Origin: an uncultured Bacilli bacterium
GTDB lineage: Bacteria; Bacillota_I; Bacilli_A; RF39; UBA660
Assembly: GCA_948687865.1 (NCBI GenBank)
Contig: CAPQQE010000002.1
Location: 1-9,809 of the forward strand
Length of the DNA: 9,809 nucleotides
Direction: 5' to 3'
Part shown: positions 1 to 6,964 of the stretch, one piece after another
Numbering within the stretch: position 1 is the first letter of the stretch
Layout of the letters: every line of letters begins with the position of its first letter
The notes under the pieces: generated by a model
What the model was told of the DNA's origin: nothing
The model's input: only the letters and a program-made list of their open reading frames with translations
Databases searched by the model: none
Position numbers and translations under genes: made by a program

Positions 1-821
1 CCAGAGTCTATACGTACTCCAATATGATCTGTTGGAATATTATTTTCCTCCATATATTTAAATGTTCTAATTACATTTATTACTCCACTTTTTAAAGTAT
101 CATATGTATCTATTAATAGCATACAATTATTTGGATATACTTTAGCATACGCTAAGAATGCTTCATATTCTGATGGAAATGATTCTATATAACTATGAGC
201 CATTGTCCCCATTGCTTTTATATTTAACATATCTGCTGCATGCATATTACTAGTTCCTATGCAACCAGCCATAATACCATATATTGATGCATCTACTCCT
301 GCTTCTGGTCCATCAGCTCTTCTTGCTCCAAATTCCATTACTCCTACATTTTCTGGAACTGATTCAATAATTCTTCTTGCTCCTGTTGCATGTTCCATAG
401 CACCATTTACAATTGAAAGTAGTGTAGTCTCAACAATTTGAGCTTCTATTAACGGAGCTTTTACTGTTACAATTGGTTCATTTGGAAATACTGGTGTACC
501 ATCTGGAATAGCATATATGTCTCCTGTGAATTTAAAGTCTTTTAAATAATTTATAAATTCTTCTGGATAACCATTTCTTCTAAAATAATCTAATTTTCTT
601 TCATCAAATTTTAAATTTTCTATATATGGTATTACCTTATCAAGACCTGCCATAATAGCATATCCACCATTATTTGGAACTTTTCTAAAAAATATATCAA
701 ATACTGCTTCTTCTTTTTCTTTTCCATTTATTAAGTATCCATTTGCCATAGTAAATTCATATTCATCTGACATTAATGAATAATTTCTTGGAAGTCTTTC
801 ATGTCCATTATATATTTTCAT
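1..821 (-). CDS. pncB: Nicotinate phosphoribosyltransferase, C-terminus cut by window edge
   Basis: This enzyme makes nicotinate mononucleotide from nicotinate, PRPP and ATP, the committing step of NAD salvage from niacin in the cytoplasm. The visible part is the first 273 residues; the family is usually about 480 long in Bacillota, so roughly the last 200 lie beyond base 1. Family landmarks are the N-terminal TMANGY segment (residues 24-29), FGARR (164-168), GTSN (189-192), GTMAHSY with the presumed phosphorylatable His209, and DTYDT (238-242). The frame runs into RIDSG at the edge, as in the conserved RxDSGD motif. The ATG lies one base after the pncA stop, with AAAGGATGGTGA just upstream inside the pncA 3' end, so the two genes are very probably translationally coupled. 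No frame damage is seen in the visible part. Regulation should come from the control region in front of pncA. Confidence 0.95.
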   Translation of the reverse strand, partial: MKIYNGHERLPRNYSLMSDEYEFTMANGYLINGKEKEEAVFDIFFRKVPNNGGYAIMAGLDKVIPYIENLKFDERKLDYFRRNGYPEEFINYLKDFKFTGDIYAIPDGTPVFPNEPIVTVKAPLIEAQIVETTLLSIVNGAMEHATGARRIIESVPENVGVMEFGARRADGPEAGVDASIYGIMAGCIGTSNMHAADMLNIKAMGTMAHSYIESFPSEYEAFLAYAKVYPNNCMLLIDTYDTLKSGVINVIRTFKYMEENNIPTDHIGVRIDS

Positions 822-822
822 G

Positions 823-1437
823 TTATTCACCATCCTTTTTTAAACTTAATATTTTTATCCCATTTGCTTTCATACGTTCAATAGCATTTTTTGTAACTTC
901 ATCTGCATTATGACCAGGTGCATCAAATGTATCAATCATATCTTCATATACACATACATCTATATCCCTGTCATATTGATCAAAGAATGTTCTTGTACCA
1001 ATTGCTCCATTTTCGACACATACTTCTGATAAACATCCAATAAGTTCTACACTTTTTAATTTTTCAAAAGATAACAAATCACTTTGCATTCCTGGTGCGA
1101 ATATAAAATTTGTACTATTTTTAAAATATTCTAATGCGAATTTTTGAAATGGCTTTAGTTTATCTATAACTTCTGATTCTTCTGTTCCTTTTAAGCAGTG
1201 TGCATCATATCTTTTTAACTCGGCAGAGTTTTCTGTATGACAATCTCTTATGAATGCTACTGCTGCATCATCACTATTTATTGCTTCATCAAGTAATTCT
1301 ATCTGTTTATCAACTATCCTATTAATACTTGGAGCAGCAAGTTTCCCTTCTTCCACAAATCCTTTTACCATATCTACTACTATTACTAATCTTTTTATAT
1401 TTTTTAATTCCTCTACTTTATTATTTATTGTTTTCAT
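823..1437 (-). CDS. pncA: Nicotinamidase (isochorismatase-like cysteine hydrolase)
   Basis: Cytoplasmic amidase that converts nicotinamide to nicotinate plus ammonia, supplying the substrate of the next gene, pncB. The 204-residue length is typical. The catalytic triad reads as Asp22 (VVDMVKGF), Lys106 (YFKNSTNF) and Cys140 (SEVCVENGA). The metal-site pattern is present as Asp65 and His67 (RDCHTEN) and His80 (AHCLKGT). The start is supported by AGAAGGA about 6-7 bases upstream of the ATG. The stop is one base from the pncB start, giving a two-gene salvage operon. Other isochorismatase-family amidases share the triad, but the metal ligands and the pncB neighbour make nicotinamidase by far the best reading. 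Confidence 0.93.
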   Translation of the reverse strand: MKTINNKVEELKNIKRLVIVVDMVKGFVEEGKLAAPSINRIVDKQIELLDEAINSDDAAVAFIRDCHTENSAELKRYDAHCLKGTEESEVIDKLKPFQKFALEYFKNSTNFIFAPGMQSDLLSFEKLKSVELIGCLSEVCVENGAIGTRTFFDQYDRDIDVCVYEDMIDTFDAPGHNADEVTKNAIERMKANGIKILSLKKDGE

Positions 1438-1451
1438 TTAAATTCCTTCTT

Positions 1452-1476
1452 TCTTTTTAATATTTTGTTAATAACA
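1452..1476 (-). promoter_or_regulatory. Third (degenerate) operator copy with possible proximal pncA promoter
   Basis: On the plus strand this reads TCTTTTTAA-N7-TTAATAACA, matching the 25-bp dyad at 1651-1675 with two mismatches in one arm. Read on the minus strand, the N7 holds CAAAAT (1462-1467) in the place of the -10 boxes of the two upstream copies, but the hexamer 17 bases further up (TTTATT) is a poor -35. If it were a promoter, the transcript would begin about 18 bases before the pncA ATG, just enough for the ribosome binding site. It may instead be only a regulator-binding site. The operator call rests on the repeated sequence; the promoter call is weak. Confidence 0.45.
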
Positions 1477-1596
1477 TATTTTAAAATAAATCAAAATAAT
1501 CTTTTATATATAAATTATTACATCCTCCTAGGTTAGGATATAATATAGATAATTTTATATTTTATTAAACTATCCTATTTTATATAGTCATTATCT
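1477..1596 (-). other. AT-rich pncA leader with a conspicuous AGGAGG and alternative short pairings
   Basis: This is the part of the 1438-1750 intergenic region between the distal promoters and the proximal operator copy. It has no credible gene. On the minus strand a strong Shine-Dalgarno-like AGGAGG at about 1524-1529 is followed at once by ATG TAA TAA, so it does not start a useful reading frame. The segment ATCCT (1535-1539 region) can pair either with AGGAT immediately downstream (1522-1526) or with AGGATA upstream (1571-1576). That is suggestive of a leader switch, but the stems are only 5-6 bp and no known riboswitch is recognised. Confidence 0.25.
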
Positions 1597-1635
1597 TTTT
1601 ATTAATATAATGTTAATAACATTTTTTATTTTCAA
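1597..1635 (-). promoter_or_regulatory. Second pncA promoter with operator over its -10 box
   Basis: On the minus strand, TTGAAA (1630-1635) is followed by a 17-base spacer and CATTAT (1607-1612), a moderate sigma-A type promoter. The 25-bp dyad 1597-1621 (plus strand TTTTATTAA-N7-TTAATAACA, one arm mismatch) covers the -10 box. Spacer and dyad are laid out exactly as in the stronger promoter at 1661-1689: in both, the spacer ends in ATGTTATTAA. A bound repressor would block RNA polymerase at this promoter. Confidence 0.55.
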
Positions 1636-1673
1636 ACAAGTTTTCTCACTTGTTATTAACATTATATTAATAA
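1599..1673. repeat. Perfect 22-bp inverted repeat formed by two operator copies
   Basis: Bases 1599-1620 and 1652-1673 are exact reverse complements (22 of 22), separated by 31 bases. Each arm is itself a near-perfect dyad, so the structure is an inverted pair of operators rather than a simple hairpin. The intervening bases contain a smaller inverted repeat, AACAAG (1635-1640) with CTTGTT (1649-1654). There is no T-tract, so it is not a terminator. Two dimers of a regulator could bind here on neighbouring sites. Confidence 0.85.
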
Positions 1674-1689
1674 CATTTCTTTTTGTCAA
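1651..1689 (-). promoter_or_regulatory. Consensus promoter of pncA-pncB with 25-bp operator over the -10 box
   Basis: On the minus strand, TTGACA (1684-1689), a 17-base spacer and TATAAT (1661-1666) match the housekeeping sigma consensus at all 12 positions. The perfect dyad TGTTATTAA-N7-TTAATAACA (1651-1675) covers the -10 box and half the spacer. Such a strong promoter with an operator placed there is best explained by repression when niacin or NAD is plentiful. NiaR and NrtR are the known NAD-salvage repressors in Bacillota and neighbours, but I cannot match this dyad to either with confidence. Confidence 0.8.
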
Positions 1690-1709
1690 TACTTTTTTTA
1701 ATTTTTTTC

Positions 1710-1746
1710 AAAAAAATAAAAAATATTGATTATAAACCAATATTTC
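1710..1746 (-). terminator. Hairpin terminator of the rbgA-rnhB-topA-Nudix operon
   Basis: Downstream of the Nudix stop codon, the minus strand has AAATATTG (from 1745) and CAATATTT (to 1721), an 8-bp perfect stem with a 9-base loop, followed by a run of mostly T (1720 down to about 1711). The stem is AT-rich, as is usual in this genome, and extends by one G-U pair. It lies between the operon end (1751) and the pncA promoter (1689), so it separates the two transcription units. Confidence 0.7.
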
Positions 1747-1750
1747 ATAA

Positions 1751-2287
1751 TTATTTTACATATTCAAAATATACCTTTAAATATTCCCAAAGTCCATATT
1801 TTCCAGTTAAATCTTCATAATTATTATTTATCTTCTTAAGAAATTCTTCTTTAGTAAACCATTTAATATCTGATACTTCTTCTTCCTGAAGTTTTATATC
1901 CTCTATATTAACATCTTTATATACAACGAAATATTCATTATAATGTTTATCTATCATTCCCTCTTTAACTACATTTGATGTAGTTCCTCCTATTGATAAG
2001 AGTTCTTCTTTCTTTATATCTATTCCTATTTCTTCTTTTGTCTCTCTTATAGCAGTTTGAAATCCTAGTTCAGAAGAAAGTACATGGCCACCTACTGAAA
2101 TATCCCAAAGATTTGGCCACATTTTTTTATTTGCACTTCTTTTTTGTAGTAATACTTCACCTTTACTATTTATAAAGAAAACTACAACTGCTCTATGCCA
2201 TAAACCTTCTTTATGACAAGCCTCTCTACTCTTTACTATTCCTGTAAACTCTCCATATTCATTTAATACATCAAACATTTCATTCAT
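1751..2287 (-). CDS. Nudix hydrolase, IPP-isomerase-like subgroup
   Basis: Predicted cytoplasmic pyrophosphohydrolase acting on a nucleoside- or other diphosphate-X compound; the substrate cannot be read from sequence. The Nudix box is complete at residues 67-89: Gly67, Glu73, Arg81-Glu82, Glu85-Glu86, Gly88, with Thr83 where a hydrophobic residue is usual. The N-terminal part (MFDVLNEYGEFTG, then LWHRAVVVFF) resembles the isopentenyl-diphosphate-isomerase-like branch. The isomerase catalytic Cys of the xxVCGH motif is Gly66 here (SVGGHV), which argues for hydrolase rather than isomerase activity. I chose this ATG because AGAGG lies 7 bases upstream; an ATG 30 bases earlier would overlap the end of topA and lacks a binding site. 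The result is 178 residues, 10 bases after topA and last in the operon. It has no helix-turn-helix domain, so it is not an NrtR-type regulator of the adjacent pnc genes. Confidence 0.85.
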   Translation of the reverse strand: MNEMFDVLNEYGEFTGIVKSREACHKEGLWHRAVVVFFINSKGEVLLQKRSANKKMWPNLWDISVGGHVLSSELGFQTAIRETKEEIGIDIKKEELLSIGGTTSNVVKEGMIDKHYNEYFVVYKDVNIEDIKLQEEEVSDIKWFTKEEFLKKINNNYEDLTGKYGLWEYLKVYFEYVK

Positions 2288-2297
2288 AAAACTACCT

Positions 2298-4331
2298 CTA
2301 TTTTTCTTTATAATCACATGCTGAACATTTTACTTCATCATTTTTAGTAACTAACATACTATTACATTCTGGACATAACTTTCCTATTGGTAAATCCCAG
2401 TATGCTTCTTTACATTTTGGAAAATTTGAACATCCATAGAAAATCTTACCTTTTTTAGTTTTTCTCTCAACTATCTTATTTCCACATTTTATACAATCAC
2501 AAACTTCTACAGATTTTTTTTCTTCTTTTTTAATATATTTACATTCCGGATAATTAGAGCATGCCACAAATTCACCATATCTACCATTTCTTTTTACAAG
2601 CGGCTTACCACAATCAGGGCAAATTTCTCCAGTTTCTTCTGGTGCTTTCTTTTCCATATTATCAAATGCATCTTTTACCATAGGTTCAAAGTCCTCCCAA
2701 AATTCTTGTAATAATTTATTCCAAACGATTTCTCCATTTGCAATATTATCTAGATTATCTTCCATCTGTGCTGTATATTTTACATTTATTAAATCTTTAA
2801 AAAATTCCTGTAATTTATTTGTAGTTTCTATCCCAATTTCAGTTGGTACAAATTTTTTATCAACTATATTTACATAACCTCTATCTACTATTGTACTCAT
2901 TGTTGTAGCGTATGTAGATGGTCTACCTATTCCTAACTTTTCCATTTCCTTAATAAGTGAACTTTCAGTATATCTTGCAGGTGGTTCAGTAAAATGTTGT
3001 TTAGATTCTACTTTATCTGTTATAAGTACATCTGTTTTATACTTATCTAAATCTGGTAATATTTTATCTTCACTTTTTTCATATTCACTATATACTTTTA
3101 AATATCCATCAAAAGTAATTACACTTCCATTAATCTTAAATTTATAGTCATTATTATTAAGTATTACTGTAGTTAATTGTTGCTTAGCATCTTTCATAAG
3201 CGATGAAAGTGCTCTAGAGTAAATCATTTTATATAGTTTATATTCATCATTCGTTAAATACTCCTTTATTGAATCAGGAGTTCTTGTTATACTTGTTGGT
3301 CTTATTGCTTCATGTGCATCTTGTACATTTTCAGTCTTTTTAGATTTTTTAGCAAATCCAACATATTCTTTACCAAAATTAACTTCAATATATTTTAGAG
3401 CACTACCTATAAATTCATCAGATAATCTAACTGAATCTGTTCTCATATATGTTATTAAACCTACTGTTTCTGATCCAATATTAATACCTTCATATAATTT
3501 TTGTGCTATACTCATTGTTTTTTTGGATGTAAAGTTAAGTTTATTTGATGCATCTTGCTGAAGAGTACTTGTTATATATGGAGGTTTTGAAGATTTATTT
3601 TTATTTTTCTTCTCAGAAGATTCTATTTTATAACTATTAGAAAGTTTATTTGTTATTTCTTTCGCTTCTATTTCATCTTTTATCTCTAACTTAGTATCAT
3701 CTTTAAATCCAAATAAATTTGCTTCAAATTCTGTAAATATTGCCTTTATAGTCCAGTATTCTTCAGGAGTGAATTTTTTTATTTCATTTTCTCTATCTAC
3801 TACTAATTTTAAAGCAACAGATTGAACTCTACCTGCACTTTTTCCACCTGTTTTAGATTGCATAAGTTTACTTAATCTAAAACCTATTATTCTATCTAAT
3901 ATTCTTCTGGTTTCCTGACTTCTAACCATTAAATCATCTATTTTTCTAGAATTCTTAAAAGAATTAGTAACAGCATCTTTAGTTATTTCATTAAATACTA
4001 TTCTCTCATATTTATCATCTTTTATATCAAGTGCATCTTTTAAATGCCAAGATATTGCCTCTCCTTCGCGATCTGGATCGGTTGCTAGATAAACTTTTTC
4101 TGATGAATCAACTTCTTTTTTTAATGCTGTTATATCTTTTTTCTTACCCTTAATTGCTTCATATGTAGGTGTAAAACCATTTTCTATGTCTACACCAAGT
4201 CCATATTTACCTTTAGTGGCTAAGTCTCTTATATGTCCTTTGGACGATAATACTTTGTATCCACTTCCTAAATACTTTTCTATTGTTTTACTTTTAGCTG
4301 GAGATTCAACTATTACTAAATTTTTAGTCAT
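2298..4331 (-). CDS. topA: DNA topoisomerase I (type IA)
   Basis: Relaxes negative supercoils through a transient 5'-phosphotyrosyl single-strand break. The 677-residue chain starts with the Toprim domain (Glu9 in VIVESPAKSKT; metal-binding DPDREGE at 85-91). The cleavage domain has the catalytic Tyr295 in GLITYMRTDS. Further family blocks are the QDAHEAIRPT segment and KLGIGRPSTYA. The C-terminus carries three four-cysteine zinc ribbons: Cys571/574/591/597, about Cys613/616/634/640, and Cys653/656/669/672, a full set for a Bacillota TopA. The start at 4331 is preferred because AAAGGA lies 9 bases upstream; an in-frame ATG 18 bases earlier has no binding site and would disrupt the match to the usual N-terminus (M-TKNLVIVESPAK). 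It lies 24 bases after rnhB and 10 bases before the Nudix gene, in one operon. Confidence 0.97.
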   Translation of the reverse strand: MTKNLVIVESPAKSKTIEKYLGSGYKVLSSKGHIRDLATKGKYGLGVDIENGFTPTYEAIKGKKKDITALKKEVDSSEKVYLATDPDREGEAISWHLKDALDIKDDKYERIVFNEITKDAVTNSFKNSRKIDDLMVRSQETRRILDRIIGFRLSKLMQSKTGGKSAGRVQSVALKLVVDRENEIKKFTPEEYWTIKAIFTEFEANLFGFKDDTKLEIKDEIEAKEITNKLSNSYKIESSEKKNKNKSSKPPYITSTLQQDASNKLNFTSKKTMSIAQKLYEGINIGSETVGLITYMRTDSVRLSDEFIGSALKYIEVNFGKEYVGFAKKSKKTENVQDAHEAIRPTSITRTPDSIKEYLTNDEYKLYKMIYSRALSSLMKDAKQQLTTVILNNNDYKFKINGSVITFDGYLKVYSEYEKSEDKILPDLDKYKTDVLITDKVESKQHFTEPPARYTESSLIKEMEKLGIGRPSTYATTMSTIVDRGYVNIVDKKFVPTEIGIETTNKLQEFFKDLINVKYTAQMEDNLDNIANGEIVWNKLLQEFWEDFEPMVKDAFDNMEKKAPEETGEICPDCGKPLVKRNGRYGEFVACSNYPECKYIKKEEKKSVEVCDCIKCGNKIVERKTKKGKIFYGCSNFPKCKEAYWDLPIGKLCPECNSMLVTKNDEVKCSACDYKEK

Positions 4332-4355
4332 TAAATCAAGTCCTTTCATATATAT

Positions 4356-4997
4356 TTATTTGCTATTTACTCTAAATATTCCCCTATCAATAACATCTTT
4401 TACTGGTTTATATGTAGTTCTATATTCATCAAACACTCCATATTTATTTATTAATTCTATATGTCTTTTTGTTGGATATCCTTTATGTTTCTTTAACTCA
4501 TACTCTGGATACTTCTTATCTAAGTCATATAAAATTCTATCTCTTGTAACCTTTGCAATTATAGATGCTGCGGCTATTGTTACACTTTTAGCATCACCCT
4601 TAATTATTTTCATAACAGGTATATCTAAACTATCTATTGGCATAGCATCTGTTAACAAATAATCTATATCTATTTTCTTCTTTGCTTCATTATATGATAT
4701 TATCATAGCCTTTCTTGATGCTTCATAAATATTAATCTCATCTATTTCTTTCGCAGATACTATTCCAACACCATAACTAAGTGCATCTTTTACTATTATA
4801 TCATATAATTGTTCTCTTTTCTTTTCAGATATTTTTTTTGAATCATTTATTAGATCGTTTTTATATCCTTTAGGAAAAACTACACATGCTGCGACTACAG
4901 GACCAACAAGGGGTCCTCTACCTGCTTCATCAGTTCCACCTATATAGTTATAACCTTCTTCATTAATTTTTTCTTCATATTCATACATATTAATCAT
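4356..4997 (-). CDS. rnhB: Ribonuclease HII
   Basis: Cleaves RNA in RNA/DNA hybrids and starts removal of single ribonucleotides misincorporated in DNA. The N-terminal active-site block is TDEAGRGPLVGPVVA, giving Asp23 and Glu24. The other acidic ligands are probably Asp117 (LLTDAMP) and Asp135 (KGDAKS). The following AAASIIAKVTRDR and HKGYPTKRH blocks are also family hallmarks. At 213 residues the length is normal. The start is somewhat uncertain: ATG at 4997 has AAGGT about 8 bases upstream and overlaps the end of rbgA by 8 bases (ATGATTAA); a TTG at 5000 and an ATG at 4988 are also in frame. The overlap suggests translational coupling to rbgA. The rbgA-rnhB pairing is a conserved Bacillota arrangement. 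Confidence 0.96.
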   Translation of the reverse strand: MINMYEYEEKINEEGYNYIGGTDEAGRGPLVGPVVAACVVFPKGYKNDLINDSKKISEKKREQLYDIIVKDALSYGVGIVSAKEIDEINIYEASRKAMIISYNEAKKKIDIDYLLTDAMPIDSLDIPVMKIIKGDAKSVTIAAASIIAKVTRDRILYDLDKKYPEYELKKHKGYPTKRHIELINKYGVFDEYRTTYKPVKDVIDRGIFRVNSK

Positions 4998-5850
4998 CAA
5001 ATGTTACCTTACCTAAATACCCTTCTGTTAAATCCTTTATTATTATTTTTGATACTTTATCATAATCAACTTCATTACCTTTAACTAAACAACCTCTTTT
5101 TCTTCCAATTATTTCATATGCTTCACTATAATCTTCCTCATCTAATTCTATAATACCATATCTTTCTTGCAAGTTGTCCTTATAATTATAAAACATATAT
5201 TTAAGAATATAACAAGCGACTTCATCTATTGGCAGAATTTCCTCTTTAATTGCAGAAAAACATGCTAAATTAAGAGACTGAGTTTCATTATCTAACTTTG
5301 GCCAAAGTATTCCAGGAGAATCCATTAAATCTACATCTTTACTAATTCTAATCCAACTTATTTGCTTAGTAACACCTGGTTTATCTCCTACTCCTACTAC
5401 TTTTTTACCTGCTAAGCGATTTATTAGAGTTGATTTACCAACATTTGGTATACCTATAATAAGCGCTCTTGCTGTTCTTACTTTTAATCCTTTACTTTCT
5501 CTTTTTTGATTTATATCGCTTAAAACTTCATCTGTAATTTCTTTTATCTTATCAATATTTTTATTGTTAATAAGATCAACTAATACTACTTTATAACCTA
5601 AATTTTCATAATATTTGATATGTTTATTAGTTTTGTTTACATCACATAAATCACTTTTAGTCATTATTATAATTCTAGGTTTATTTTTTGTAATCTCATC
5701 TATATCTTTTATTTTAGATGAAATAGGTATTCTAGAGTCAATAACCTCATATACAATATCGATGAGATCTAACTTTTCTTTTATTTCCCTTTTAGTTTTT
5801 GCCATGTGCCCTGGGTACCAGTTGATTGTCGTATTTTGTCGATTATCCAT
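4990..5850 (-). CDS. rbgA: Ribosome biogenesis GTPase RbgA (YlqF)
   Basis: Circularly permuted GTPase needed for late assembly of the 50S ribosomal subunit. The N-terminal WYPGHMAK block carries the His (residue 15) implicated in GTP hydrolysis in this family. The GTPase motifs come in permuted order: G4 as TKSD (64-67), then G1 P-loop GIPNVGKST (133-141), G2 around Thr161 (PGVTKQ), and G3 DSPG (177-180). A helical C-terminal RNA-binding domain follows (about 190-286). G4 has Thr in place of the usual Asn. The start has a strong site, AAGGAAGTGA, 5-6 bases upstream. The 5' end of this gene, leader included, is duplicated in decayed form at 8241-8289. The gene begins 5 bases after the GNAT stop, and its ribosome binding site lies inside that gene. 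Confidence 0.96.
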   Translation of the reverse strand: MDNRQNTTINWYPGHMAKTKREIKEKLDLIDIVYEVIDSRIPISSKIKDIDEITKNKPRIIIMTKSDLCDVNKTNKHIKYYENLGYKVVLVDLINNKNIDKIKEITDEVLSDINQKRESKGLKVRTARALIIGIPNVGKSTLINRLAGKKVVGVGDKPGVTKQISWIRISKDVDLMDSPGILWPKLDNETQSLNLACFSAIKEEILPIDEVACYILKYMFYNYKDNLQERYGIIELDEEDYSEAYEIIGRKRGCLVKGNEVDYDKVSKIIIKDLTEGYLGKVTFDD

Positions 5851-5870
5851 TTAAATCACTTCCTTTTTAA
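5822..5870. repeat. Direct repeat, copy A: functional rbgA leader and first codons
   Basis: These 49 bases match 8241-8289 at 42 positions in the same orientation. The longest exact block is 15 bp (TCGATTATCCATTTA in plus-strand terms). The repeat covers the rbgA ribosome binding site, start codon and about nine codons. Matches stop abruptly on the GNAT side at 5871, and on the rbgA side they fade after codon 10 or so. The two copies are 2,419 bases apart and flank the GNAT, DUF6870-like and RhuM genes. Confidence 0.85.
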
Positions 5871-6650
5871 ATTTTGACTATCTTCTTCTAACCAAAAATT
5901 ATTGTCCTCATCATAATACTTATACTTATATAATGTTCCATTATAATTTACCTCTACATCATGTCTACCATTTTTATGCCATATTGAATATTCATAATTA
6001 TCGCCAAATAATTCATCTAGTTTTGCTTTAGTTTTCAATGCTACATCAAAATACATATTGCTTTTTGGTATTTCATTGATATCTCTTAATTTACCATGTT
6101 TAGTAATTGATTTTAAAATTTGCCATCCTTTTATATCTTCATCTATATTAAATGGTTCAAAACCTAAATCTAAATACAATTTAGCTGCTAGCCACGTATG
6201 AGTTTGAGTGTGCAATAATAATTTTTTATGTCCTAATTCATTCGCCAATTTTATAAATTTATTAATCATAGGTTTAGACAAGTGATAACCTTGATAATCT
6301 TTTATTATTGCAAGCCAATCTACTACTGCATTATAACCATATTCTTTTTCTTTTAATAATGAAATTGTCGCTGTTCCAATCTTTTCTCCATTCCCATTTA
6401 CAACAAAAAATAATCTTTTTGAAAGTTCATCAATAAAAGGAGTGTAAAAATCATTAAATATTTTTAATCCCTCATCCATACTCATGAATTCTCCTGATTT
6501 CATATGAATAATTGCCCATTCCTTCTCATCACCTGGCCTATAAAATTCATAATGAAAACCATTTGGCAATGTATCATCATTATACTTCGATGTATCAGAA
6601 TAAACCATCAACAATTCATGATATTCCAAAGTTTTTTCTATAGTATTCAT
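5856..6650 (-). CDS. GNAT-family N-acetyltransferase with C-terminal extension
   Basis: Predicted acetyl-CoA-dependent transferase; the acceptor is unknown. The GNAT core occupies about residues 30-170: strand segment EKIGTATISL (89-98), then the acetyl-CoA-binding motif around VVDWLAIIKDYQGYHLSKPM (109-128), and the ending HTWLAAKLYLDLGFEP (151-166) typical of motif B. In the pyrophosphate loop the usual Q/RxxGxG/A reads QGYHLS, with His123 at the second glycine position. Residues about 200-264 form an extra, aromatic- and acid-rich tail (KYKYYDEDNN) that I do not recognise. The start has GAGAGGTG 5-6 bases upstream. It lies 16 bases after the DUF6870-like gene and 5 bases before rbgA. Its last four codons (LKRK) and TGA stop fall within the duplicated rbgA leader, so the present C-terminus may be a product of the insertion. 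Confidence 0.82.
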   Translation of the reverse strand: MNTIEKTLEYHELLMVYSDTSKYNDDTLPNGFHYEFYRPGDEKEWAIIHMKSGEFMSMDEGLKIFNDFYTPFIDELSKRLFFVVNGNGEKIGTATISLLKEKEYGYNAVVDWLAIIKDYQGYHLSKPMINKFIKLANELGHKKLLLHTQTHTWLAAKLYLDLGFEPFNIDEDIKGWQILKSITKHGKLRDINEIPKSNMYFDVALKTKAKLDELFGDNYEYSIWHKNGRHDVEVNYNGTLYKYKYYDEDNNFWLEEDSQNLKRK

Positions 6651-6666
6651 ATTACACCTCTCTCAT

Positions 6667-6945
6667 TTATCTATATAAATTCTTTAATACATTAGTCAGA
6701 CTATCTTCTGCTGTTAAATCTGTGTTTTCTGAAAATCTAATTCTAACTAATTTTCCGTTTACCTTAAATATATAAGGATTCTTTGCTTTCATAATAAAAT
6801 CTAATATTCTTTCTTTACTAGGTTTTCTTCTATCTATTTTTATAGAACTTATTTCATCTACATCTTCTAATTTTACATCATCAAGATTTACGTTTCTACA
6901 ACGTTCTAACTTTTCCGCTAATTCTTCAATATTATATTTCTTCAT
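6667..6945 (-). CDS. Small DUF6870-like protein
   Basis: A 92-residue protein of unknown function. From memory of the family, the block IKIDRRKPSKERILDFI followed by KNPYIFKVNGKLVRIRF and the acidic-to-hydrophobic end (LTAEDSLTNVLKNL) fits DUF6870, a small protein often seen in mobile elements of Clostridia. There is no signal peptide or membrane segment. The ATG has CGGAGTG about 9 bases upstream. A good promoter lies directly in front, so this looks like the first gene of a unit continuing through GNAT into rbgA. Its presence is one of the reasons to see this stretch as accessory DNA. The family name is a recollection, not a search result. Confidence 0.7.
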   Translation of the reverse strand: MKKYNIEELAEKLERCRNVNLDDVKLEDVDEISSIKIDRRKPSKERILDFIMKAKNPYIFKVNGKLVRIRFSENTDLTAEDSLTNVLKNLYR

Positions 6946-6964
6946 AAAATCACACTCCGACTTG

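Noticed and set aside
259..441. Plus-strand open frame inside pncB, with similar short ones at 1250-1441, 5615-5854, 6504-6695 and 9239-9433
   Set aside because: All are antisense to well-supported genes and show no start signals or recognisable products.
1751..2287. The Nudix gene as an NrtR regulator of pncA-pncB
   Set aside because: It lacks the C-terminal winged helix of NrtR, keeps a complete catalytic Nudix box, and is separated from pncA by a terminator and an independent promoter.
2288..2317. Ten extra N-terminal codons for the Nudix gene
   Set aside because: They overlap the end of topA and have no binding site, whereas the internal ATG at 2287 has AGAGG at good spacing.
4332..4349. 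Six extra N-terminal codons for topA
   Set aside because: No binding site precedes that ATG, and the codons themselves contain the AAAGGA that serves the next ATG.
4186..4662. A 158-codon open frame on the plus strand
   Set aside because: It lies antisense to topA and rnhB, has no ribosome binding site, and its hydrophobic-looking product is the usual mirror of an AT-rich coding strand.
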